Source: UBA1367 sp040268355
GTDB taxonomy: Bacteria; Actinomycetota; Coriobacteriia; Coriobacteriales; Atopobiaceae
Direction: 5' to 3'
DNA: 24,688 nt
Assembly: GCA_040268355.1 (NCBI GenBank)
Contig: JAWRIT010000137.1
Location: 1-24,688, forward strand
Shown here: positions 7,801 to 14,793 of the stretch, piece after piece
Layout: the number at the start of each line of letters is the position of its first letter
Numbering within the stretch: position 1 is the stretch's first letter
The notes under the pieces: model-generated
Database searches by the model: none
What the model was told of the DNA's origin: nothing
The model's input: the letters and a program-made list of their open reading frames with translations, nothing else
Program-made: the position numbers and the translations under genes

Positions 7801-9148
7801 CTAGGCCGCCTGCTCAGCCGCCTGCTCGTTGGCATAGAGCTCGTTGTCGATGGAGCGGGCGAAGGGCAGGTAGATGAAGAATGATGCAGCCAGGCACACC
7901 ACCTGCCACAGGGCGCCCTGCCAGCCGATGCAGATGAGGCCGGAGACGATGGGAGGCGTGGTCCAGGGGACCGTGACGCCTGTGGTGTAGGGAATGAAGC
8001 CGATGGCCGTCATGACGTAGGCCGACAGGTTGGAGAAGAGCGGCGCCAGCACGAACGGGATGAACAGTTTGGGGTTCATGACGATGGGGGTGCCGAACAG
8101 GATCGGCTCGTTGATGTTGAAGATGCCGCAGCCCAAGCCCAGCCGGCCGACCTGCTTGAACTGGGCGGACTTGGCGAAGAACACCATGAAGATGGTGATG
8201 CCGGAGCCGGTGATGGCATGGAAGCAGGTGCGCCAGGGGTTGGTGAAGATGTGGGCGCCGCTGGCACCCATGTGTTGGCCATGGCCTCGGCGCGGGTCAT
8301 GCCCTGCGCGATGAGGCCCTCGTAAATCTGCTGGTTCATGAGCGTGTTCGAGTCGGCGATGGGGTTCGCGACGGAGGCCACCACGGTGGCGCCATGGACG
8401 CCGAACCACCACAGGAACGGAATGAGTCCCTCGATGACAAGGACGCCGCCAAAGGAGTCGCCCAGATTCTGTAGCGGTGCCTGCAGGAACTCGTAGATGA
8501 GCTCGACCGGGGTGACCCCGGCAAGCAGCGTGCAGATGTGATAGACAACGACGCCGCAGCTCAGGATGGTCGCCGCCGGAATGAGGCCGGTGAAGGCGGC
8601 CGCGACGCCATCGGGCACGCCCTCGGGCATCTTGATGCGGATGTCCTTCTTGAGGAACCAGCTGTAGATGAGGCCGGTGAGCAGGCCGGCGATGATGGCG
8701 GCGATCATGCCCTGGCCGGCGAGCCAGGTCTTATCCAGGCCGGCGACCGTGGCGGCCACGTATTCGCCGGTCTCGGCGTCGATGGTGAAGTACTCCCCCG
8801 CAACCGAGCTCGGCACCATGATGAGGAACAGGGCGATCGCGATGATGCCTGCCGAGAGGGGCTCCCAGCCCTCGTTCTTTGCCCACTGGTAGGCGATGCC
8901 CAGCGCGGCGATCAAGGAGACGATCTGGAACGAGGAGGTGTAGCCCTGCCGAAGGGCGGGCACGATGCCGGTGGCCTCCACCGCATCGGCCAACGACTGG
9001 ACCGGCAGCTGGAACAGGAGCAGGTAGACCGCACCAACGATGATGAGTGGCATCGAGTAGACGAGGCCGTCCTTGACGGCGCGGATCGCCCTCGTGTTCT
9101 CGAAGGCCATGACGGCCGGCAGCACCGTGTTCTGGAAAAGTTCTGCAT
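7801..9148 (-). pseudogene. PTS cellobiose-type EIIC (CelB-like), broken by two frameshifts
   Basis: The translation is a typical lactose/cellobiose-family EIIC. It has an N-terminal LPAVMAFENTRAIRAVKDG, multiple membrane helices, VIEGLIPFLWWFGVHGA, then the conserved GLGCGIFNINEPILFGTPIV near the end. EIIC is the membrane channel that takes up and helps phosphorylate a sugar. The ATG at 9148 has an excellent AGAGGAAAGGGG site, but after MQNF the frame must change at a four-T run (9136-9139) to reach the rest. A second change is needed at about 8265-8280, between EAMANT and MGASGAHIFTNPW. Each is explained by one missing base, and 1348 plus 2 is divisible by three, giving about 449 codons, the usual family length. 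No EIIA or EIIB gene is adjacent. It is either a decaying gene or a victim of sequencing errors. Confidence 0.85.
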
Positions 9149-9278
9149 GTGGTCCCCTTTCCTCTTGCTTGGTCGTCCTTCCTGTGTCCTCCTGTGCCTT
9201 CGTACCTCTTGTGCAACGCCGACCGAGGGCCGGCGCAGATGCGCGCCAACCGTGCCCGTTATGGCATCAATTACGACA

Positions 9279-9307
9279 ACTATCAGGGGATGTAAAGTTT
9301 TTGTCAA
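9279..9307 (-). promoter_or_regulatory. Sigma-70-type promoter of the EIIC gene
   Basis: On the minus strand a perfect TTGACA (9302-9307) is followed after 17 bp by GATAGT (9279-9284). The surrounding DNA is markedly AT-richer than the genes, and the leader to the ATG at 9148 is about 125 nt. Short inverted TAGT/ACTA and repeated TGACA elements just upstream could be regulator sites. Confidence 0.55.
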
Positions 9308-9619
9308 TAGTTCCACTAGTAATGTCAGTGTCATTTTCAACAAATGAAAGGGGGTGGGTGCACGTGACCCATCTGGAGCGCGTTGCCGCACGGCAAGACA
9401 GACTGCCAGAGTCCGAGGAAACGAGCGGCAAGGCCATCCTGGCACATCACTCCAGCTCAGAGATGTTGTTGTGGCGCACGCCCGGCTCATGTGGCTAGCG
9501 TGCGCTACCACCCACCAGGCAGACGCCGCGGACGCGGAGTCGGTACGCCTGTCGACACACCAGCACGCATTGGGCCGTTGCGTGCCGGCGTGACCTAGTT
9601 CCACACGGCCCGTGGTCAC

Positions 9620-9742
9620 AGATCGGACTTATGCGGTGAAATTCTGCGACTGGCGGAGTAGCGGACGAGAAAACAGCAGGATGGGAGACGGAGATACTCC
9701 GGGAGGCACGAAAAAACGACGCAAAGGTCCGATCTCTAGCCA
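9620..9742. repeat. Long hairpin element, copy A (decayed)
   Basis: The arms AGATCGGACTTATGCG (9620-9635) and CGCAAAGGTCCGATCT (9720-9735) are complementary except for one mismatch and a wobble. An inner stem GGAGTA/TACTCC (9655-9660 with 9705-9710) follows. Length, arm sequence and inner stem match the perfect copy at 16003-16130, and the CTCTAGCCAC right flank is also shared. The left flank (GGCTAGAG in the other copy) has diverged. Confidence 0.8.
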
Positions 9743-9795
9743 CGACGCCTGATTGCCCTCGCCGCGCCCCAGGCAGAAGGGAGGCCGATGGGGCA

Positions 9796-9960
9796 TAGAT
9801 GCGCCCGTCGCCGCTCTTACGGGCGGTCCGACCCTCCCCGCGACCCCCAGGGTCCGGAGCGGCTCCTGCGCCGGACGCCCCGGCTCGCCGCTCGTGCGCC
9901 TCGCCTCACAGCCTCGCGGGGCACTTGGGCAGGGCGGAGGGGCTGCCAGGCAAACGGCAC
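9796..9960 (+). pseudogene. Decayed 5' fragment of an AbiEi/DUF559-like gene
   Basis: Positions 9847-9960 align without gaps to 16321-16434 of the intact gene at roughly 70% identity by hand count, most differences being transitions. The identical run CTGCCAGGCAAAC anchors the alignment. The leader ATAGATGCGCCC is also shared (about 9795 and 16188). In the intact copy about 88 bp, including the start codon and first 20 codons, separate these two blocks; they are missing here. After the block the homology stops at a copy of the 28-bp palindrome and everything downstream is lost. The hairpin element lies the same distance upstream in both copies. This fragment makes no plausible protein. Confidence 0.6.
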
Positions 9961-9986
9961 AGGGAAGGAAGAGGCACCTCTGTGTC
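9957..9986. repeat. 28-bp palindrome family, copy 3 (inverted, slightly longer)
   Basis: On the minus strand this reads GACACAGAGGTGCCTCTTCC and ends in a variant of the closing arm with two extra bases. It sits exactly where homology between the decayed gene fragment and the intact gene at 16.3 kb ends. Confidence 0.55.
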
Positions 9987-10072
9987 GCGCTGGCGGCACC
10001 CCTCACTCACGTCCGTGCCAGACGTGGTCCATCTTCTCACCCGCGCCCCTCACAGCCCCCTGTACCTCGTAT

Positions 10073-10708
10073 CTAGCGAATGAAGTTCGTCGCAACTCGC
10101 GGCAACGGATCCGCTGGAAGCTCCAGCCCAGCGACGCGGCCCGCCTCGATGCTCTTGAGCAGCCAGGCCATGTTGTGCCCAAGCTGACGCATGACCTGCA
10201 CGCCCTCCTCGTCCTGCTGGGCCTGTTCCGCATCGACCCCATGGAGGGCGTTCCAGTAGCGCGAGCTTACGATGGGCATCTCGGCCAGCTCGAAGTACTT
10301 GTCAAATATCTGAAGCGACGAGGTCGTGCCCATGCGTCGAGCTGCCACCACCCCCGCCGCCGGTTTGAGACGCAGGCGCACTGCCTCTGGACCGCGATTG
10401 GAGTAGAAGGCCCGGTCCATGAACGACTTCATGCCGCCGTTAATGCCTGCATAGTGAACAGCGGCACCAAATACGAACCCGTCATAGTCACGGGCGAGCG
10501 CCTGGAACTCCTGCACCGTGTCCTTGAACACGCACGTACCCGTCTTGAAGCAGCTCCCGCAGCCCGTGCATCCCGCGATGGGTTTGTTCGAGATCCAGAA
10601 CTCGTCAGTCTCGATGCCGTCTTCGGCAAGCACCTCCCCCACGAGGGCCAGGGCCGCATGGGTAGTGCCCCGCTTGTGCGGCGAGCCGTTCACCAGCAGA
10701 ACCTTCAT
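10073..10708 (-). CDS. NAD(P)H-dependent FMN reductase-like flavoprotein with CX2CX2CX5C motif
   Basis: The 211-residue protein starts MKVLLVNGSPHKRGTT, the flavin phosphate-binding loop of the flavodoxin-like FMN reductase family. Cys47, Cys50, Cys53 and Cys59 form a CX2CX2CX5C motif, as in iron-sulfur flavoproteins where they hold a 4Fe-4S cluster, so electron transfer rather than simple reduction may be its role. AAVHYAGINGGMKSFMDRAF is the usual FMN-contact region. I chose the ATG at 10708 because GGAGGGG lies directly upstream; a longer frame adds seven residues. It is the last gene of a minus-strand redox cluster but is separated from the flavodoxin gene by a strong hairpin, so it may be transcribed alone. 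Confidence 0.82.
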   Translation of the reverse strand: MKVLLVNGSPHKRGTTHAALALVGEVLAEDGIETDEFWISNKPIAGCTGCGSCFKTGTCVFKDTVQEFQALARDYDGFVFGAAVHYAGINGGMKSFMDRAFYSNRGPEAVRLRLKPAAGVVAARRMGTTSSLQIFDKYFELAEMPIVSSRYWNALHGVDAEQAQQDEEGVQVMRQLGHNMAWLLKSIEAGRVAGLELPADPLPRVATNFIR

Positions 10709-10789
10709 ATCCCCTCCAACCCGCAGCACACGAGGACCAGATCCCCCCTGGCCCTCTGCGCTGCGTCGCTTTGCCTCTTCAGTTTACTG

Positions 10790-10825
10790 CCATCCGGGCG
10801 ACCTGTCGCGCGACCACCCGGATGG
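10790..10825 (-). terminator. Stem-loop between flavodoxin and FMN reductase genes
   Basis: CCATCCGGG (10790-10798) pairs perfectly with CCCGGATGG (10817-10825), with a GTCGCGCGAC palindrome in the loop. It follows the flavodoxin stop by about 70 bp. No T-run follows on either strand, so its strength as a terminator is uncertain. Confidence 0.45.
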
Positions 10826-10894
10826 GCGGGACGCAAGCAGCGGGGGCAGACCCTCTTCCGGGCGTCCCCATCACTTAGCTGCCACAGGAATGCC

Positions 10895-11635
10895 CTATGC
10901 GAGTTCAAGACCAAGAGCCCAGGACGTCACGTCCTCCTGCGCCCCATCCACTGCGGTGCCGGCAACCGCAAGCCCATCGAGCATGATTGCCGACGGCACG
11001 CGACTCGCAAGACTCGAGGGAAAACTCCCCAGTCCTGAGCCCCCATGCGTGGTGAACGGCACGACGAACTTGTCCGACAGATCCACAGCGTCCAAAAACG
11101 TGCGCACGATCATAGGCTCGTCTCCCCACCAGATGGGGGCTCCCACGAACACGTTGTCATAGTCGGCAACGTCAGGAAGTTCGTTTGCGATCGCAGGCCG
11201 TGCGTCATCACGCTGCTCCTCCTTGGCCACATCACAGCAGTCGTCGTAGCCCTCGGGGTAAGACTCGACCGGAACGATCTCGTACTCGTCCGCCCCAAGA
11301 GCCTCTCTGATGTAGTCGGCCATCACCTTGGTATGGCCGACCTCAAGCCATTCGGTGCCGCCGTCCGCATAGTTCTCGTCCGCGCGTGAGAAGTAGACGA
11401 TGAGCGTCTTGGTACCAGCGGCGGATGTGGTCGCATCGCCTTCGGAAGTCGTCGCGGTACCTTCCTCGGTATCGGAGGCCGACGTGTCTGGCTGTTCGGT
11501 CGTTGGTGCGGTCGCGTCATCACCACAGCCCGCGAGCTGCGTGACGCCAAACGCCGCCGCAGACGCCGCAGCCAAGAAGCCTCGGCGGGTCAGGCCGGGT
11601 CCGATCATGCCGCTAGCGCTTGCCTTTCGTGTCAT
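10895..11635 (-). CDS. Tat-exported lipoprotein flavodoxin
   Basis: This 246-residue protein has a twin-arginine signal, LTRRGFLAAASAAAFG, with a lipobox LAGC whose Cys37 should be lipidated. A Thr/Ser/Glu-rich linker of about 40 residues follows, then a flavodoxin domain starting KTLIVYFSRADENYADGG. APIWWGDEPMIVRTFLD and VPFTTHGGSGLGS are the later FMN-contact loops. It is therefore expected to be an FMN electron carrier anchored on the outer face of the membrane. Tat export suits a protein that binds its cofactor before export. The ATG at 11635 has AGGAAAGGA six bases upstream, and the start lies 23 bp inside the preceding cytochrome-like gene, implying translational coupling and a joint role in extracytoplasmic electron transfer. 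Confidence 0.85.
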   Translation of the reverse strand: MTRKASASGMIGPGLTRRGFLAAASAAAFGVTQLAGCGDDATAPTTEQPDTSASDTEEGTATTSEGDATTSAAGTKTLIVYFSRADENYADGGTEWLEVGHTKVMADYIREALGADEYEIVPVESYPEGYDDCCDVAKEEQRDDARPAIANELPDVADYDNVFVGAPIWWGDEPMIVRTFLDAVDLSDKFVVPFTTHGGSGLGSFPSSLASRVPSAIMLDGLAVAGTAVDGAQEDVTSWALGLELA

Positions 11636-12323
11636 AATCGGTCCTTTCCTGTGCGCCAAGCCTGGCATCGAGCAATGTCCCCAGCACCACGAGCGGCGCC
11701 GCGAGCGCAAGGTGCTCAAGGGTCAACATCGCCACGGGTGTGACCCCATCGGGAAAGCCCATTCCCAGGCTCAGATTGGTCCATACGTCAAGCTGTACAA
11801 ATGCCCAGACACCGAGCGCGGCAGTGGCCACCAGCGCGAGGGGTGCCCAACGCCCGACCTCCAGGCGCGCGTGCGCATAGGCGGTCATCGCACGGAGGTG
11901 CATGCCCATGTGCAGCGCGACCAGCAAGAAGCCCAGGTAGGCGCAACAGGCGTGCAGTGGACGAACCACGTGCGCCACGCCTGCCACGTGCGGCAGGGGC
12001 AGGGTCTGGGCCATGAGCAGGCCGGTGAGCGCCACCCCACCCATGCATGCCGCAAGCAGGAGGTCTCCGACCAGCAGCACGCGCGCCTTGCGAGCACGCC
12101 CCCGCACAAGGCGGCTCACCCAGCCCCGATTGAGCAGGTGATGTGCCAGGAACAGTCCCAGGAGCATCACACCCCCAAACTCGTGCAAGGGATTGCCCGT
12201 CCTTCCGGGCAGCATCTGAAAGAGCCAGACCGCAGCCATGGCAGCGTCGACAATGGGACGCACGCGGTGCCGTCCGCCAAGTCTGTCTCGCCTTGGCGCG
12301 TCTGATCCAGGTGCTGCCACCAT
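11613..12323 (-). CDS. DUF4405-like cytochrome b-type membrane protein
   Basis: This 236-residue protein has about five hydrophobic segments. Histidines sit in places typical of haem ligation in DUF4405/cytochrome b561-like proteins: HEFGG and AHHLLNRG in the first pair of helices, and RPLHACCAYLGF with LHMGMHL in the third. It probably carries electrons across the membrane to the lipoprotein flavodoxin encoded next, whose start overlaps this gene's end by 23 bp. The start ATG is 8 bases after GGGAGG, and that ribosome binding site abuts the stop codon of the SDR gene, so all three genes look like one operon. The quinone-side partner, if any, is not in the window. Confidence 0.75.
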   Translation of the reverse strand: MVAAPGSDAPRRDRLGGRHRVRPIVDAAMAAVWLFQMLPGRTGNPLHEFGGVMLLGLFLAHHLLNRGWVSRLVRGRARKARVLLVGDLLLAACMGGVALTGLLMAQTLPLPHVAGVAHVVRPLHACCAYLGFLLVALHMGMHLRAMTAYAHARLEVGRWAPLALVATAALGVWAFVQLDVWTNLSLGMGFPDGVTPVAMLTLEHLALAAPLVVLGTLLDARLGAQERTDYDTKGKR

Positions 12324-12337
12324 GGCTTCGCCCTCCC

Positions 12338-13198
12338 CTACGACTTGCTCCAGTCCTCCTGGAGGTACTGCAGGTCACCGTACCAATAGGCGGCGGTGCA
12401 GCCGCCATCCGCCAGAATGTCGACCCCGGTGATGAAGCCTGCCGCCGGCCCCATCAGAAACTCGCAGAGGGCACCCATCTCGTCCACCGTTCCGGCGCGA
12501 CCGGCCGGCATGGTCGTCAGCATCGTGCGGTAGCCCTCGCCACGCGGACTGTTGATCTCGTCGTAGGCGAGTGGCGTCATGACGATGCCAGGACTCACGG
12601 AGTTGACACGGGCGCCCCGCTTGCCCCATTCGCATGCCTGGGCGGCCACGCGCAGCACGTTGCAGCGCTTGGCATACTGGTAGGCACGCAACGTGGTACC
12701 AATGACCTCGGGCTGCAGGAAGTCGAGTGCAAGCAGCTCCTCAGTCGGGGCGGTGGCAAGCGCGTGGTTCTGCTCAAGCGAGAGCGCGGGCAGGCGATGG
12801 CCCGACTGGCTGGAAATGACCACCCCTGAGCCACCGGGGGCAATAACCTTGCCAAATTCCTCGAGGAACACCGCCGAGCCGTAGAGGTCCACGCGCAGGA
12901 TCTCCTCGATGGGTGCCTGTGAGGGGGAGACGCCGCCGGCGCAGATCACGCGCGTGATGGGACCGAGCTCGGCGGCGCGGGCAGCCACCCGCACGACGTC
13001 CTCGCGGCTTCCGAGGTCGCACCCCGTGCCTTCGGCGTCGAAGCCCTGTCGCCTCAGGTCCTCCGCAATGCCTTCGGCCTCCTTTTGAGTGCGGCTCGTG
13101 AGCAGGAGCTTGCATCCGGGGGCGAGGCGGCGGGCGATGGCGACACCGATCCCACCAGCGCCAACGAGTACGACGACGTCCTTCTTGTCCCCTGCCAT
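12338..13198 (-). CDS. Short-chain dehydrogenase/reductase (SDR)
   Basis: The 286-residue protein has an N-terminal nucleotide-binding loop VGAGGIGVAIA (about residues 12-22, a variant of the usual TGxxxGIG), CAGG in place of NAG at 86-89, and Ser residues at 129-130. The active-site YQYAK has Tyr173 and Lys177, and VNSVSPGIVMTPL and ITGVDILADGG follow as in classical SDRs. About 40 residues between the serine and tyrosine form an insertion (residues 138-170), somewhat longer than usual. The cofactor is likely NAD(P)H; the substrate is unknown. It is first in the minus-strand cluster and 14 bp ahead of the cytochrome-like gene, so it may be the cytoplasmic member of a redox pathway. Confidence 0.85.
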   Translation of the reverse strand: MAGDKKDVVVLVGAGGIGVAIARRLAPGCKLLLTSRTQKEAEGIAEDLRRQGFDAEGTGCDLGSREDVVRVAARAAELGPITRVICAGGVSPSQAPIEEILRVDLYGSAVFLEEFGKVIAPGGSGVVISSQSGHRLPALSLEQNHALATAPTEELLALDFLQPEVIGTTLRAYQYAKRCNVLRVAAQACEWGKRGARVNSVSPGIVMTPLAYDEINSPRGEGYRTMLTTMPAGRAGTVDEMGALCEFLMGPAAGFITGVDILADGGCTAAYWYGDLQYLQEDWSKS

Positions 13199-13240
13199 GG
13201 GATCCCCTTCTCGCGTGACGAGACATCTGAGCTTGCGCTT

Positions 13241-13270
13241 AGTATACGGGGCACCTCACGGGCACAACAA
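13241..13270 (-). promoter_or_regulatory. Candidate promoter of the SDR-cytochrome-flavodoxin operon
   Basis: On the minus strand a near-consensus -10 TATACT (13241-13246) is preceded after 18 bp by a weak -35 TTGTTG (13265-13270). It lies 43 bp ahead of the SDR start. Only the -10 is strong. Confidence 0.4.
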
Positions 13271-13395
13271 TTCGCTTGTCTGCTCCAAACGATAAGGGGA
13301 GCTTTTGGATGAGGGCCTGCCTCCGTCGGCCCTGCGTCCCACCTCTACCGGTCCAGCGCCGCCGACCCAGCTCCTGCCTCCACCGGCCCCACACC

Positions 13396-13866
13396 CTACT
13401 CCGCCGCAGCCAGCGACTGCGTGGCCTCGATCTCGGCGAGCATGTCGACGCGCACCTGATGGCGGCCGCCCTCATACTCGGCACCGAGCCAGGCGTCCAC
13501 GATGTCCTTGGCGGTCTCGATGCCCACCACCCGCGCGCCAAAGGCCACGCAGTTGGTGTCGTTATGCTGGCGGGAGAGCCGTGCGGAGTAAGGCTCGGAG
13601 CAGGTGACGCAGCGGATGCCGTGCACCTTGTTCGCGGAGAGGCTGATGCCCACACCGGTACCGCAGATGAGAATGCCGCCGTCGACTTCGCCAGAAGCGA
13701 TCATGCGAGCCACGCGATAGCCGGAGATGGGGTAGTTGAAGCGCTCCGTGGAGTCGGTGCCCACGTTCACGACCTCGTAGCCCTTCTGCTGCAGATAGGC
13801 CATGATCTCCCGCTTCATTTCGACCGCCACGTGATCGTTGCCGATTGCCAGTCGCTTGAATGCCAT
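13396..13866 (-). CDS. RpiB/LacA/LacB family sugar-phosphate isomerase
   Basis: The 156-residue protein follows the RpiB fold: AIGNDHVAVEMK at the start, VGTDSTERFNYP, then ILICGTGVGISLSANKVHGIR with the catalytic Cys68, SRQHNDTNC (His101), and EGGRHQVRV near the end. The family interconverts aldose and ketose phosphates, for example ribose-5-P with ribulose-5-P, allose-6-P with allulose-6-P, or galactose-6-P with tagatose-6-P when paired. The usual DHAG is DHVA here, a small departure in the substrate loop. The ATG at 13866 is preceded by GGGAG at nine bases; a longer frame adds 17 residues without support. It lies 96 bp downstream of the epimerase gene, probably co-transcribed and under the divergent LacI regulator. 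Confidence 0.88.
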   Translation of the reverse strand: MAFKRLAIGNDHVAVEMKREIMAYLQQKGYEVVNVGTDSTERFNYPISGYRVARMIASGEVDGGILICGTGVGISLSANKVHGIRCVTCSEPYSARLSRQHNDTNCVAFGARVVGIETAKDIVDAWLGAEYEGGRHQVRVDMLAEIEATQSLAAAE

Positions 13867-13962
13867 GTCGATGCGCTCCCTCTCTGTCTTCCTGCTTCTG
13901 CTCACTATCGAATACACAATCTAAAAGCGCGGGGTTCACTAGCGTCATACGGTGCTCTGCTG

Positions 13963-14628
13963 CTAGAGCTTCCTCAGGTTCTCGATGCTCTGGGCGTAGG
14001 ACCCGTGCCCAAAGAGGCCTGCGGTCCCCAGCACGAAGCCCTCGGCACCGAGCCGCTCGGCGCGAGAGATGTTCTCAGGGCTGCAATTGCCATCGACGAC
14101 GATGGTGTATTCGTACTCGCTACGCTCCTCGACCGCCTTGGCAAGCTGAGCGATCTTCTCGTCCACAAAGCCGAGCCACGTCTGGCCGGCAAAGCCGGGG
14201 TTGACGGTCATGACCAGGACGTAGTCGACGAGCGAGAGCAGTGGCTCCACGGTGGCAAAGCTCGTACCGGGGTTGATGGCAATGCCGGGATGGACGCCCA
14301 GCTCGCGAATCGTTGCCAGCGTGCGCGCCACGTGGACATCAGCCTCGGGATGCACGTAGATGATCTGGGCACCACACGCCGCGAACTGCGCCACATAGCG
14401 ACCGGGATCGACGGACATCATGTGCACGTCGCAGGGAACGGTCGCATTCTTGCAGATCCACTCGATGTCCTGCAGGCCCATGCTGTAGTTGGGGACAAAG
14501 GTGCCATCCATGAGGTCGAGATGAAAGCCATCGACGCCGGCGGACTCAAGCGAGCGGACTTCGTCGCGCAGGCACCCGAAGTCCGCGCACATCATTGAGG
14601 GAAGCAGGAGCTTGTTGGTACGAGCCAT
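13963..14628 (-). CDS. Ribulose-phosphate 3-epimerase family (Rpe/AlsE-like)
   Basis: The 221-residue TIM barrel has all the metal ligands of the family: His36 and Asp38 in FHLDLMDGTFVPN, His69 in DVHMM and Asp179 in IVVDGN. MTVNPGFAGQ (residues 140-149) is the phosphate-side loop. It epimerises C3 of a ketose phosphate, most likely ribulose-5-P or allulose-6-P. DGNC replaces the usual DGGI, which could mark a specialised branch. The start has an AAAGGAGA site. Together with the RpiB-type gene it makes an isomerase-epimerase pair able to bring a rare aldose phosphate such as allose-6-P into glycolysis or the pentose phosphate pathway. The divergent LacI gene probably controls it. Confidence 0.88.
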   Translation of the reverse strand: MARTNKLLLPSMMCADFGCLRDEVRSLESAGVDGFHLDLMDGTFVPNYSMGLQDIEWICKNATVPCDVHMMSVDPGRYVAQFAACGAQIIYVHPEADVHVARTLATIRELGVHPGIAINPGTSFATVEPLLSLVDYVLVMTVNPGFAGQTWLGFVDEKIAQLAKAVEERSEYEYTIVVDGNCSPENISRAERLGAEGFVLGTAGLFGHGSYAQSIENLRKL

Positions 14629-14641
14629 GGCGCTCTCCTTT

Positions 14642-14756
14642 GCATTAACCGTTTAATGCCTTCATGGTAGTGAATAGTAAAACGGATAACTAACCCACCG
14701 CCCTCCTTCACAGCTTTTCCGTATCAAAGGCGTAAGGGGCTTGGTAAAGCGGTTAC
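14642..14756. promoter_or_regulatory. Three LacI-type operator sites in the divergent intergenic region
   Basis: Three sites share the core TAAAnCGGnTA. They are 14642-14659, which reads TTAAACGGTTAA on the minus strand with arms GCATTAA/TTAATGC; 14676-14691 (TAAAACGGATAA); and 14744-14755 (TAAAGCGGTTAC). A central CG flanked by A/T-rich half-sites is the classic LacI-family operator form. Site 1 lies just ahead of the epimerase ribosome binding site and site 3 just ahead of lacI, so both repression of the catabolic genes and autoregulation are plausible. Confidence 0.6.
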
Positions 14757-14793
14757 TATACAACGGACAGCCGCGACGAAAGCGAGGCCTGCC

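Noticed and set aside
9347..9616. Possible small genes upstream of the EIIC promoter
   Set aside because: Several overlapping short frames exist, but none has a ribosome binding site, recognisable motif or consistent codon usage.
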